Positions 43,014 to 51,239 of a DNA stretch of 64,000 bases are shown one piece after another (the stretch's first letter is position 1; the number at the start of each line of letters is the position of its first letter). Made by a program: the position numbers and the translations under genes. The notes beneath the pieces were generated by a model. The model saw only the letters and a list, made by a program, of their open reading frames with translations. It had not been told where the DNA came from and searched no databases. Location: positions 434,001 through 498,000 of the forward strand of contig NC_015422.1 in the NCBI RefSeq assembly GCF_000204645.1, read 5' to 3'. Origin of the DNA: Alicycliphilus denitrificans K601 (GTDB lineage Bacteria > Pseudomonadota > Gammaproteobacteria > Burkholderiales > Burkholderiaceae_C).

Positions 43014-45449
43014 ATGCAACGTGAAACCACCGACCTCGCCCCCAGCCTGTCCACCCAGCCCATCAGCATGGATGTGCTGAAGGAGAAATACTTCAAGGAC
43101 GGCGAGAGCGATGTCGAGGACCTGTTCCGCCGCGTGGCTCGGGCCCTGGCCTCGGTGGAGCGCGAGGACATCCGCGAGGCCATGCAGGCGCGCTTCCTGG
43201 ACAACCTGCGCGCCGGCGCCATCGGCGCGGGGCGCATCATGAGCGCCGCCGGCACCGACATCCAGGCCACCCTGATCAACTGCTTCGTGCAGCCCGTGGG
43301 CGACTGCATCCAGGGCGTGGACGATGCCGGCTACCCCGGCATCTACGAGGCCCTGCGCGAGGCCGCCGAGACCATGCGCCGCGGCGGCGGCGTGGGCTAC
43401 GACTTCTCGCGCATCCGCCCGCGCGGCGCCATGGTCAAGGGCACGGCGTCCATGGCCTCGGGGCCGTGCAGCTACATCAACGTGTTCGACCAGTCCTGCT
43501 CCACCGTGGAGAGCGCGGGCGCGCGCCGCGGCGCGCAGATGGGTGTGCTGCGCATCGACCACCCGGACGTGCTGGACTTCATCACCGCCAAGCGCACGCC
43601 CGGGCGCTGGAACAACTTCAACGTCTCGGTGGGCGTGCCCGACGCCTTCATGCAGGCCGTGGAGCAGGACCGCGAATGGGAGCTGGTGCACAGCGCTGCT
43701 CCGGGCGCCGAACTGCTCAAGGAGGGCGCGCGCCAGCGCGCCGACGGCCAGTGGATTTACCGCACGGTGCGCGCGCGCGAACTGTGGGACACCATCATGA
43801 AGTCGGCCTACGACTTCGCCGAGCCCGGCATCCTGTTCCTGGACCAGATCAACACCGACAACAACCTGCACTACACCGAGACCATCCAGGCCACCAACCC
43901 CTGCGGCGAGCAGCCGCTGCCGCCCTATGGCTGCTGCGACCTGGGGCCCATCATCCTCACGCGCTTCGTGCGCAACCCCTTCGGCCTGCATGGCGAGGCG
44001 TCGTTCGACTTCGACGCCTTCGAGCAGGCCGTGGCGACCCAGGTGCGGGCGCTCGACAATGTGCTCGACGTCACCTTCTGGCCGCTGCCGCAGCAGCAGG
44101 CCGAGGCCGCCGCCAAGCGCCGCATCGGCGTGGGCTTCACCGGCATGGGCAACACCCTGGCCATGCTGTGCAAGCGCTACGACCGCCAGGACGGGCGCGA
44201 CATGGCCGTGAAGATCGCCGAGCGCATGCGCAACGCCGCCTACCGCGCCTCCGTGGAGCTGGCCAAGGAAAAGGGCGCCTTCCCCAAGTTCCAGGCCGAC
44301 GGCTACCTGGCCAAGGGCACCTTCGCCAGCCGCCTGCCCGAGGACATCCAGAAGCAGATTCGTAAGCACGGCATCCGCAACAGCCACCTGCTGTCCATCG
44401 CGCCTACGGGCACGGTGAGCCTGGCTTTCGCGGACAACGCCTCCAACGGCATCGAGCCGCCGTTCTCCTGGACCTACACGCGCAGGAAACGCGAGGCCGA
44501 CGGCAGCAAGAGCGAATACGTGGTCGAGGACTACGCCTGGCGCTTGTACAAGACGCTGGGCGGCGACGTGAACCAGCTGCCCGCGTACTTCGTGAGCGCC
44601 ATGGACATGGCCGCCGCCGACCATGTGGCCATGATGGAGGCCGTGCAGCCCTATGTGGACACGGCCATCTCCAAGACCGTCAACGTGCCCGAGGACTACC
44701 CCTACGACGACTTCAAGGGCCTGTACATGCAGGCCTGGCACTCGGGCCTGAAGGGCCTGGCCACCTACCGCCCCAACAGCATCCTGGGCGCGGTGCTGGA
44801 GGTGCCGGCCGCCGAGGCCAAGCCCGCCAAGAGCGAGCCCGCGCCCGAGCCGGTCCAGCCCTTCGATCCGATGCGCGTCGTGATCGAGAGCCGGCCCAAG
44901 GGCGGCCTGTCGGCCGTGGCCGAGAAGATCGAATACTGGACGCAGGAAGGGCACAAGCGCCTGTACCTCATCGTCTCCTTCCTGCCCGTGCCCGACGGGC
45001 ATGGCGGCACGGTGGACCGCGCCATCGAGTTCTTCATGCCCGTGGGCCAGAGCAGCGAGTCGCAGCAGTGGATCACCTCCAGCATGCGCCTCTTGTCGCT
45101 GGCCGCGCGCGGCGGCTTCCTGGAGCGCGCGCTGTCCGACATGCGCAAGGTGGCCTGGGACCGCGGCCCCGTGCGCCTGGGCACCTACCAGCGTGCCGAC
45201 GGCGCCCAGGTGCCGCTGTGGCACGACTCCGAGGTGGCCGCCGTCGCCTATGCCGTGCAGAACATCCTGGCGCGCCGCGCCGAGGCGCCGCAGCAGCAGG
45301 TGCTGCCGCTGGACGAGCCCGACATGCCCGCCGGCATGCCGCCTGCCATGGCCGGCAAGAAATGCCAGGAATGCGGCGCCCACGCCGTGATCCGCAAGGA
45401 CGGCTGCGACTACTGCACCCAGTGCGGCGCCCTGGGCAGCTGCGGCTGA
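43014..45449 (+). CDS. nrdJ: Adenosylcobalamin-dependent (class II) ribonucleotide reductase
   Basis: 811 residues. It reduces ribonucleotides using an adenosylcobalamin radical and works with or without oxygen. Motifs: LINCFVQPVGDCIQGV, GGGVGYDFSRIRPRG, ATNPCGEQPLPPYGCCDLG with active-site cysteine, SHLLSIAPTGTVSLAFADNASNGIEP, SKTVNVPEDYPYDDF. A C-terminal ~150-residue extension includes PKGGLSAVAEKIEYW and a zinc ribbon with the reducing cysteines (CQECGAHAVIRKDGCDYCTQCG). CGGAG 9 bp upstream supports ATG 43014. I see no cobalamin riboswitch (B12 box) and no NrdR boxes in the 266 bp upstream. Confidence 0.95.
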   Translation: MQRETTDLAPSLSTQPISMDVLKEKYFKDGESDVEDLFRRVARALASVEREDIREAMQARFLDNLRAGAIGAGRIMSAAGTDIQATLINCFVQPVGDCIQGVDDAGYPGIYEALREAAETMRRGGGVGYDFSRIRPRGAMVKGTASMASGPCSYINVFDQSCSTVESAGARRGAQMGVLRIDHPDVLDFITAKRTPGRWNNFNVSVGVPDAFMQAVEQDREWELVHSAAPGAELLKEGARQRADGQWIYRTVRARELWDTIMKSAYDFAEPGILFLDQINTDNNLHYTETIQATNPCGEQPLPPYGCCDLGPIILTRFVRNPFGLHGEASFDFDAFEQAVATQVRALDNVLDVTFWPLPQQQAEAAAKRRIGVGFTGMGNTLAMLCKRYDRQDGRDMAVKIAERMRNAAYRASVELAKEKGAFPKFQADGYLAKGTFASRLPEDIQKQIRKHGIRNSHLLSIAPTGTVSLAFADNASNGIEPPFSWTYTRRKREADGSKSEYVVEDYAWRLYKTLGGDVNQLPAYFVSAMDMAAADHVAMMEAVQPYVDTAISKTVNVPEDYPYDDFKGLYMQAWHSGLKGLATYRPNSILGAVLEVPAAEAKPAKSEPAPEPVQPFDPMRVVIESRPKGGLSAVAEKIEYWTQEGHKRLYLIVSFLPVPDGHGGTVDRAIEFFMPVGQSSESQQWITSSMRLLSLAARGGFLERALSDMRKVAWDRGPVRLGTYQRADGAQVPLWHDSEVAAVAYAVQNILARRAEAPQQQVLPLDEPDMPAGMPPAMAGKKCQECGAHAVIRKDGCDYCTQCGALGSCG

Positions 45450-45485
45450 CCTCGTGCACGACCCCGCGCGGCGGCAAGGCGCGGA

Positions 45486-45543
45486 TGCTATTCAAAAGAT
45501 AGCTATTTGCGCCTGCTGCATACGCCGTAAGGTCTGATTTGAC
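45486..45543 (+). repeat. Dispersed repeat, copy 7
   Basis: GCTATTCAAAAGATAGCTAT, TTGCGCCTGCTGCATACG, then CGTAAGGTCTGATTTGACC. Between nrdJ and narX. Confidence 0.75.
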
Positions 45544-45580
45544 CAGTGGCGGCATAGCCCGCATGGATGGCATGGGCGGC

Positions 45581-45594
45581 CTGATGATGGTCAA
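45581..45594 (+). promoter_or_regulatory. FNR/ANR-like box upstream of narX
   Basis: CTGAT-GATG-GTCAA differs from the FNR consensus TTGAT-N4-ATCAA at one base in each half. It ends 33 bp before the narX ATG. Anaerobic activation of the nar genes by FNR is established in relatives; occupancy here is inferred. Confidence 0.45.
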
Positions 45595-45627
45595 GACGCC
45601 CCGCGGCCAGACGCCTACACTCGCGCC

Positions 45628-47544
45628 ATGCGCAAGAAACCCACGCTGTCGACCAAGCTGCTGGCCATGGGCACGGTGTTCCTGCTCGTGGCCCTGGCCT
45701 CCATCGGCTTCACGCTGTGGGTCACCTGGCAGCTCGAGGGCGGCGCAGCGGCCGTCAATGAGGCGGGCCGCCTGCGCATGAACATGCTGCGCATGATCCT
45801 GGCGCAGCAGAACGAATCGCCCCAGGAATTCGCGCGGCTGAAGCAGCGCTTCAACGACGGGCTGGAGCTGCTGCGCACCGGGGACCCCGCGCGCCCCCTG
45901 TTCGTGCCCTGGAACGACGAGACCCGCACGCAGTACGAGCACATCCGCTCGCAATGGCTTTTGCTGCAGCAGGAATGGAAGATGTCCCTGCCGCAGGAGA
46001 GCGGCGCCGCCGCCGTGGCGCGCGGCGACGCCTTCGTGAGCGAGATCGACGGCTTCGTGCAGGCCATCGAGGTGCGCATCATGCGCTGGACCGCGGTGCT
46101 GCACCTGTTCCACCTGTTTCTCGTGGCCCTGGCCATAGGTTCGGCCGTGGCCTTCATGGCGCTGAGCTATCTGCTGGTGCTCAATCCCGTGACGCGGCTG
46201 CAGCAGGCGCTTGGCCGCGTGCGCCAGGGCGACCTGGGCACGCGCCTGGAGGTGGAGACGGAGGACGAGTTCGGCCAGCTGGCGGCCGGCTTCAACCTCA
46301 TGGCGCATGCGCTGCAGGCCTCGCACGAGGGCCTGGAGCGCAAGGTGCGCGAGAAGACCGCCACCATCGAGGTGCGCAACCAGCGCCTGTCCGCGCTCTA
46401 CGCCGTGAGCGCGCTGGCGGGCGAGGCCGGCAGCCTGGAGGCCCTGGCCCAGGGCTTCGTGCAGCAGATCCGCAGCGTGGCCGGCTGCGATGCCGCCGCG
46501 CTGCGCTGGTCGGACGAGGCCAACCAGCGCTACGTGCTGCTGGCCGCCGACGGCCTGCCCAAGTCCCTGGCTGAGGAGGAGCACTGCCTGAACACCGGCA
46601 CCTGCGAATGCGGCCAGGCGCAGGAACGGGCGCGCATGCGCGTGATCCCCATCGTCCCGGCGGGAAGGCTGCAGCTGCCGCACTGCCGCGAGGCCGGCTA
46701 CGAGACCGTGGTCAGCATCCCCGTGCAGCTGCACCAGCGGCTGCTGGGCGAGGTGACGCTGTTCTTCCGCACCACGCTGGACCTGTCCGAGGACATGCGC
46801 GAGCTGCTGTCCACCATGGCGCGGCACCTGGCGAGTTCCATGGAGGGGCTGCGCGCCACGGCGCTCGAACGCGAGGCCGCCGTGGCCGAGGAGCGCAGCC
46901 TGATCGCGCGCGAGCTGCACGACTCGATCGCCCAGTCGCTGGCCTTTCTCAAGATCCAGACCCAGCTGCTGCGCGACGCCGTGGCCAAGGGCAACACCGA
47001 GGCCCGCGACCGCAGCATGGCCGAGCTCGACGTGGGCGTGCGCGAGTGCTATGCCGACGTGCGCGAGCTGCTGGTGCACTTTCGCACGCGCACCCAGGAC
47101 GAGGACATCGAGGAGGCGCTGCGCGCCACGCTCTCCAAGTTCGAGCACCAGACGGGCGTGGCCGCGGCGCTGTCCATGTCGGGCCAGGGCCTGCCGCTGG
47201 CGCCCGACGTGCAGATCCAGGTGCTGCACATCGTGCAGGAAGCGCTGTCGAACGTGCGCAAGCACGCCGGCGCGCGCCACGTGCAGCTGCGCGTGCAGCG
47301 CCACCCCTGGCGCTTCGAGGTGCAGGACGACGGCAGCGGCTTCGACCCCCAGGCCGTCCCGCCCGATTCGCTGCACGTGGGCCTGGGCATCATGCGCGAG
47401 CGTGCCCAGCGCATCGGCGCCAGCCTGCGGCTCGAATCCCGCGCGGGCGGCGGCGGCACCTGCGTGACTTTGGAACTGCCCGCGGCCGGCGTGGACGAGC
47501 GCCTGCCGGACGCCATCACCACCCCATTCATCGCTGCCGCATGA
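45628..47544 (+). CDS. narX: Nitrate/nitrite sensor histidine kinase NarX
   Basis: 638 residues: membrane segment ~10-33, periplasmic nitrate-sensing four-helix domain with a P-box-like GRLRMNMLRM (~47-56), second membrane segment ~150-175, HAMP (LVLNPVTRLQQALGRVRQGDLGTRLE), a GAF-like region (~245-400) with a Cys-rich patch (HCLNTGTCECGQAQE), then HisKA_3 with H431 in IARELHDSIAQSLAFLK and HATPase (NVRKHAGARHVQLRV; QDDGSGFDP; GLGIMRERA). It senses nitrate/nitrite and phosphorylates NarL. The stop overlaps narL (ATGA). Confidence 0.93.
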   Translation: MRKKPTLSTKLLAMGTVFLLVALASIGFTLWVTWQLEGGAAAVNEAGRLRMNMLRMILAQQNESPQEFARLKQRFNDGLELLRTGDPARPLFVPWNDETRTQYEHIRSQWLLLQQEWKMSLPQESGAAAVARGDAFVSEIDGFVQAIEVRIMRWTAVLHLFHLFLVALAIGSAVAFMALSYLLVLNPVTRLQQALGRVRQGDLGTRLEVETEDEFGQLAAGFNLMAHALQASHEGLERKVREKTATIEVRNQRLSALYAVSALAGEAGSLEALAQGFVQQIRSVAGCDAAALRWSDEANQRYVLLAADGLPKSLAEEEHCLNTGTCECGQAQERARMRVIPIVPAGRLQLPHCREAGYETVVSIPVQLHQRLLGEVTLFFRTTLDLSEDMRELLSTMARHLASSMEGLRATALEREAAVAEERSLIARELHDSIAQSLAFLKIQTQLLRDAVAKGNTEARDRSMAELDVGVRECYADVRELLVHFRTRTQDEDIEEALRATLSKFEHQTGVAAALSMSGQGLPLAPDVQIQVLHIVQEALSNVRKHAGARHVQLRVQRHPWRFEVQDDGSGFDPQAVPPDSLHVGLGIMRERAQRIGASLRLESRAGGGGTCVTLELPAAGVDERLPDAITTPFIAAA

Positions 47545-48215
47545 CCGCCACCCCCATCACGCTGTTCCTGATCGACGACCACACGCTGCTGCGCCGCGGG
47601 CTGGTGGCCCTGCTGTCGCAGTACGGCGACCTGTGCGTGGTGGGCGAGGCGGGCGACGCCGCCGAGGCCCTGCGCCTGCTGCCGCAGCTGCGGCCCGACG
47701 TGATCCTGCTGGACAACCACCTGCCCGGCGTGCGCGGCGTGGATGCCATCGCCGGGCTGCGCGAGGCCTCGCAGGGCAGCCGCGTGATCATGCTCACCGT
47801 GAGCGAGGACGGCGAGGACCTGGGCGCGGCGCTGCGCCACGGCGCCCAGGGCTATCTGCTCAAGACCATCGACGGCGATCTGCTGGCCCAGGCCATACGC
47901 CGCGCCGCGCGCGGCGAGCCCGTGGTCAGCCCCGAGATGATGGGCAAGCTGGTGGCGGCCTTCCAGTCCCAGGGCGCGCCCGAGCCCGACCCCGGGCCCA
48001 TGCCCCAGGAAGACCCGGCCCCGCAGCTGTCGCCGCGCGAGCAGGAGGTGCTGCGCGAGATCGCCCGGGGCGCGAGCAACAAGGAAATCGCGCGCCAGCT
48101 TTCTATCGCCGAGACCACGGTGAAGATCCACGTGCAGCACATCCTGCGCAAGCTGGGCCTGACCTCGCGCGTGCAGGCGGCGGTCTACGCCTCGGACCGG
48201 CAACGCGCCGAATAG
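47541..48215 (+). CDS. narL: Nitrate/nitrite response regulator NarL
   Basis: 224 residues: receiver with D12/D13, phospho-acceptor D58 in VILLDNHLPGVRG and K108 in YLLKTIDG; LuxR/FixJ-type HTH at ~158-218 (LSPREQEVLREIARGASNKEIARQLSIAETTVKIHVQHILRKLGLTSRVQAAVYA). It overlaps narX by 4 bp and directs nitrate-responsive transcription, most likely of the transporter and reductase genes that follow. Confidence 0.94.
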   Translation: MTATPITLFLIDDHTLLRRGLVALLSQYGDLCVVGEAGDAAEALRLLPQLRPDVILLDNHLPGVRGVDAIAGLREASQGSRVIMLTVSEDGEDLGAALRHGAQGYLLKTIDGDLLAQAIRRAARGEPVVSPEMMGKLVAAFQSQGAPEPDPGPMPQEDPAPQLSPREQEVLREIARGASNKEIARQLSIAETTVKIHVQHILRKLGLTSRVQAAVYASDRQRAE

Positions 48216-48228
48216 CTCGCGCATCGGG

Positions 48229-48296
48229 CTCCTGTTCTTCTGTTTTGATAGCTGCCGGCGCTTGATGTACAAGCGGTGGGGCCCGTTTTTCCTTAA
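48229..48296 (+). repeat. Dispersed repeat, copy 8
   Basis: CTTCTGTTTTGATAGCTGCC, GGCGCTTGATGTACAAGCGG and a T-rich end. It occupies much of the 228-bp gap between narL and narK1, close to where the narK promoter should lie. Confidence 0.88.
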
Positions 48297-48443
48297 ACCC
48301 CACGAGAAGGGCATAGTTCTTTCGGAGTAGGACGCGGGCGCGGGCCATCGTTCTTTTGCAGCGGCCCGAGCCTTCCACCGAAGTATGGGAAAACCCTAGC
48401 AGCTGCGCGAACATCCATGCACACACCAAGAGAGGACTATTGC

Positions 48444-49739
48444 ATGGCATCCGCGTCGCACCCTGCGGCACAAGACTCCCGCCGCAACCGCCAGGCCTGG
48501 TCGGTGCTCATCGTGAGCACCCTGGCCTTCACCGTCTGCTTCATGGTCTGGATGATGTTCGGCGTCATCGGCATCCCGATCAAGAAGATGCTGAACCTCA
48601 ACGCCACCCAGTTCGGCCTGCTCACGGCCATGCCCGTGCTCACGGGCTCGCTGGTGCGCGTGCCGCTGGGCATCTGGACCGACCGCTACGGCGGGCGCAT
48701 CGTGATGGCGCTGCTCATGGCTGCCACCGTTCCCGCCATCTGGTTCATGGGTTCGGCCACCGAGTACTGGCACTTCCTCGTGATCGGCCTGTTCGTGGGC
48801 CTGGCCGGGGGCTCGTTCTCTGTCGGCACGCCCTACGTGGCGCGCTGGTTCCCCAGGCAGCGCCAGGGCATGGCCATGGGCGTGTACGGCGCGGGCAACT
48901 CGGGCGCGGCCGTCAACAAGTTCGTGGCGCCCGTGATCCTGGTGGCCTTCGGCTGGGCCGCCGTGCCGCACGTCTACGCGGCCATCATGCTGGGCACGCT
49001 GGTGCTGTTCTGGCTCTTCAGCTACAGCGACCCGGCCCATCTGGTGCCGAGCCACGTGAAGTTCTCCGACCAGCTCAAGGCGCTCAAGGACCCGAAGGTG
49101 CTCAAGTACTGCCAGTACTACAGCATCGTGTTCGGCGGCTACGTGGCCCTGTCGCTGTGGATGGTGCAGTACTACGTGGGCGAATACGGCCTGGACATCC
49201 GCGTGGCGGCGCTGCTGGCCGCCTGCTTCTCGCTGCCCGGCGGCGTGCTGCGCGCCATCGGCGGCGTGCTCTCGGACAAGTACGGCGCGCACAGCGTCAC
49301 CTGGTGGGTGATGTGGGTGTGCTGGATCTGCCTGTTCCTGCTGTCGTACCCGCAGACGGACTTCACCGTCGTCACCGTGGACGGCCCCAAGACCTTCCAC
49401 ATCGGCCTGAACGTCTACGTGTTCACCGCGCTGATGTTCGCGCTGGGCATCGCCATGGCCTTCGGCAAGGCGAGCGTGTTCAAGTACATCAGCGACGACT
49501 ATCCCGGCAACATCGGCACGATCAGCGGCATCGTGGGCCTGGCGGGCGGCATGGGCGGCTTCATCCTGCCCATCATGTTCGGCGTGCTCATGGACTGGAC
49601 GGGCATCCGCTCCAGCGCCTTCATGCTGATGTACGGCGTGGTCTGGGTCTCGCTGATCTGGATGTATTTCACCGAGGTGCGCCGCACCGACTTGATGGCT
49701 TCGCAGGGCACCTCCGGCACGGTGCCGGCGTCCCGCTGA
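48444..49739 (+). CDS. narK: NarK1-type nitrate/proton symporter
   Basis: 431 residues, 12 predicted membrane segments, major facilitator superfamily. First half: WSVLIVSTLAFTVCFMVWMMFGVIGIPIKKMLNLNATQFGLLTAMPVLTGSLVRVPLGIWTDRYGG; nitrate signatures GLAGGSFSVGTPYVARWFP and later GTISGIVGLAGGMGGFILPI (glycine-rich motif of TM11). It probably imports nitrate with protons to start nitrate respiration. ATG 48444 has AGAGAGG upstream; an ATG at 48417 lies in the same frame. Confidence 0.92.
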   Translation: MASASHPAAQDSRRNRQAWSVLIVSTLAFTVCFMVWMMFGVIGIPIKKMLNLNATQFGLLTAMPVLTGSLVRVPLGIWTDRYGGRIVMALLMAATVPAIWFMGSATEYWHFLVIGLFVGLAGGSFSVGTPYVARWFPRQRQGMAMGVYGAGNSGAAVNKFVAPVILVAFGWAAVPHVYAAIMLGTLVLFWLFSYSDPAHLVPSHVKFSDQLKALKDPKVLKYCQYYSIVFGGYVALSLWMVQYYVGEYGLDIRVAALLAACFSLPGGVLRAIGGVLSDKYGAHSVTWWVMWVCWICLFLLSYPQTDFTVVTVDGPKTFHIGLNVYVFTALMFALGIAMAFGKASVFKYISDDYPGNIGTISGIVGLAGGMGGFILPIMFGVLMDWTGIRSSAFMLMYGVVWVSLIWMYFTEVRRTDLMASQGTSGTVPASR

Positions 49740-49757
49740 TTTGACGGAGGTCTCTGT

Positions 49758-51203
49758 ATGTCTGCCAATTCCGCTACGCAACGGGACAGCCGCGCCGGCC
49801 GGCTGCTCACGCTCTGGACCCCCGAGGACAAGCAGTTCTGGGAACGCGAGGGCGAGGCCGTGGCCAAGCTCAACCTGTGGATCTCGGTGCCCGCGCTGTT
49901 CCTGGCCTTCGCCATCTGGCAGGTCTGGAGCGTGGTCGCCGTGAACCTGCCGGCCCTGGGCTTCAAGTACTCGACCAACCAGCTGTTCTGGCTGGCCGCG
50001 GCGCCGGCGCTGTCGGGCGCCACGCTGCGCATCTTCTATTCCTTCATGGTGCCGGTGTTCGGCGGACGGCGCTGGACGGCGCTGTCCACGGCCTCGCTGC
50101 TGATCCCGGCCATCGGCATCGGCTACGCGGTGCAGGACAACACCACCGGCTACCCCACCATGCTGGTGCTGGCGCTGCTGTGCGGCCTGGGCGGGGGCAA
50201 CTTCAGCTCCAGCATGGCCAACATCAGCTTCTTCTTCCCGAAGGAGCGCAAGGGCTCGGCCCTGGGCGTGAACGCCGGCCTGGGCAACCTGGGCGTGTCC
50301 GTGGTGCAGTTCCTGAGCCCGCTGGTCATCACCGCGGGCGTGTTCGGCGTCTTCGGCGGCGACTCGCAGACCATCGTGAAGAACGGCGAGCACGTGCAGG
50401 TGTGGGCGCAGAACGCGGCCTTCATCTGGGTGCCGTGGATCGCCATCGCCTCGGTGGCCGCCTGGTTCGGCATGCACGACATCGCCGACGCCAAGGCCAG
50501 CTTCGCCGCGCAGGCCGCGATCTTTCGCGCCAAGCACAACTGGATCATGTGCTGGCTGTACCTGGGCACCTTCGGTTCCTTCATCGGCTTTGCCGCCGGC
50601 TTCCCGCTGCTCATCAAGAGCCAGTTCCCCGACGTGAACCCGCTGGCCTACGCCTGGCTGGGGCCGCTGCTGGGCGCCCTGATCCGGCCCTTCGGCGGCT
50701 GGCTGTCGGACAAGGTGGGCGGCGGCGTGGTCACCTTCTGGAACTTCATCGTCATGGCGCTGGCCGTGCTCGGCGTGCTGTTCTTCCTGCCCAAGGGGAT
50801 GAGCGCCTATGCCTTCCCCTTCGGTCCGGCGCAGGGCAGCTTCACGGGCTTCTTCCTGATGTTCCTGGTGCTGTTCTGCACCACCGGCATCGGCAATGGA
50901 TCGACCTTCCGCATGATCCCCGTGATCTTCCTGAACCAGAAGCTGCGCCTGCTGCGCGGCAACGACGAGGCCGCGCAGGCCCAGGCCATCAAGGACGGCA
51001 ATACCGAGGGCGCGGCCGCCGTTGGTTTCGCCGGCGCGCTCGGGGCCTATGGCGGTTTCTTCATTCCCAAGAGCTATGGCAGCTCTATCGCGGCCACGGG
51101 TGGACCCGAGTTCGCGTTATGGATGTTTGCTGTTTTCTATGTCGCCTGTATCGTTATCACTTGGTGGTATTACTCGCGCAAGAACGCCGAGATGCCTTGC
51201 TGA
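49758..51203 (+). CDS. narK2: NarK2-type nitrate/nitrite antiporter
   Basis: 481 residues, ~12 membrane segments, of the NarK2/NarU type. Signatures: NLWISVPALFLAFAIWQVWSVVAVNLP, the arginine TM2 region (GATLRIFYSFMVPVFGGRRW), GLGGGNFSSSMANISFFFPKERKG, and GFAGALGAYGGFFIPKSYG. It should exchange cytoplasmic nitrite for external nitrate. A strong GGAGG lies 8 bp before the ATG, 18 bp after narK1. The last ~40 codons use noticeably more A/T-ending codons than the rest, without visible disruption. Confidence 0.92.
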   Translation: MSANSATQRDSRAGRLLTLWTPEDKQFWEREGEAVAKLNLWISVPALFLAFAIWQVWSVVAVNLPALGFKYSTNQLFWLAAAPALSGATLRIFYSFMVPVFGGRRWTALSTASLLIPAIGIGYAVQDNTTGYPTMLVLALLCGLGGGNFSSSMANISFFFPKERKGSALGVNAGLGNLGVSVVQFLSPLVITAGVFGVFGGDSQTIVKNGEHVQVWAQNAAFIWVPWIAIASVAAWFGMHDIADAKASFAAQAAIFRAKHNWIMCWLYLGTFGSFIGFAAGFPLLIKSQFPDVNPLAYAWLGPLLGALIRPFGGWLSDKVGGGVVTFWNFIVMALAVLGVLFFLPKGMSAYAFPFGPAQGSFTGFFLMFLVLFCTTGIGNGSTFRMIPVIFLNQKLRLLRGNDEAAQAQAIKDGNTEGAAAVGFAGALGAYGGFFIPKSYGSSIAATGGPEFALWMFAVFYVACIVITWWYYSRKNAEMPC

Positions 51204-51239
51204 GCCACCCCACTACAAAGATTTCCAAGGAGTCCCACG

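Noticed and set aside
48216..48443. NarL heptamers and FNR box before narK1
   Set aside because: No TACYYMT-type pair or TTGAT-N4-ATCAA was found; TTGATGTACAAG belongs to the dispersed repeat and lacks the second half-site.
51100..51203. Shift to A/T-ending codons at the narK2 3' end as a sign of recombination
   Set aside because: The protein sequence continues normally to the family C-terminus and there is no repeat or junction; ordinary codon variation is enough.
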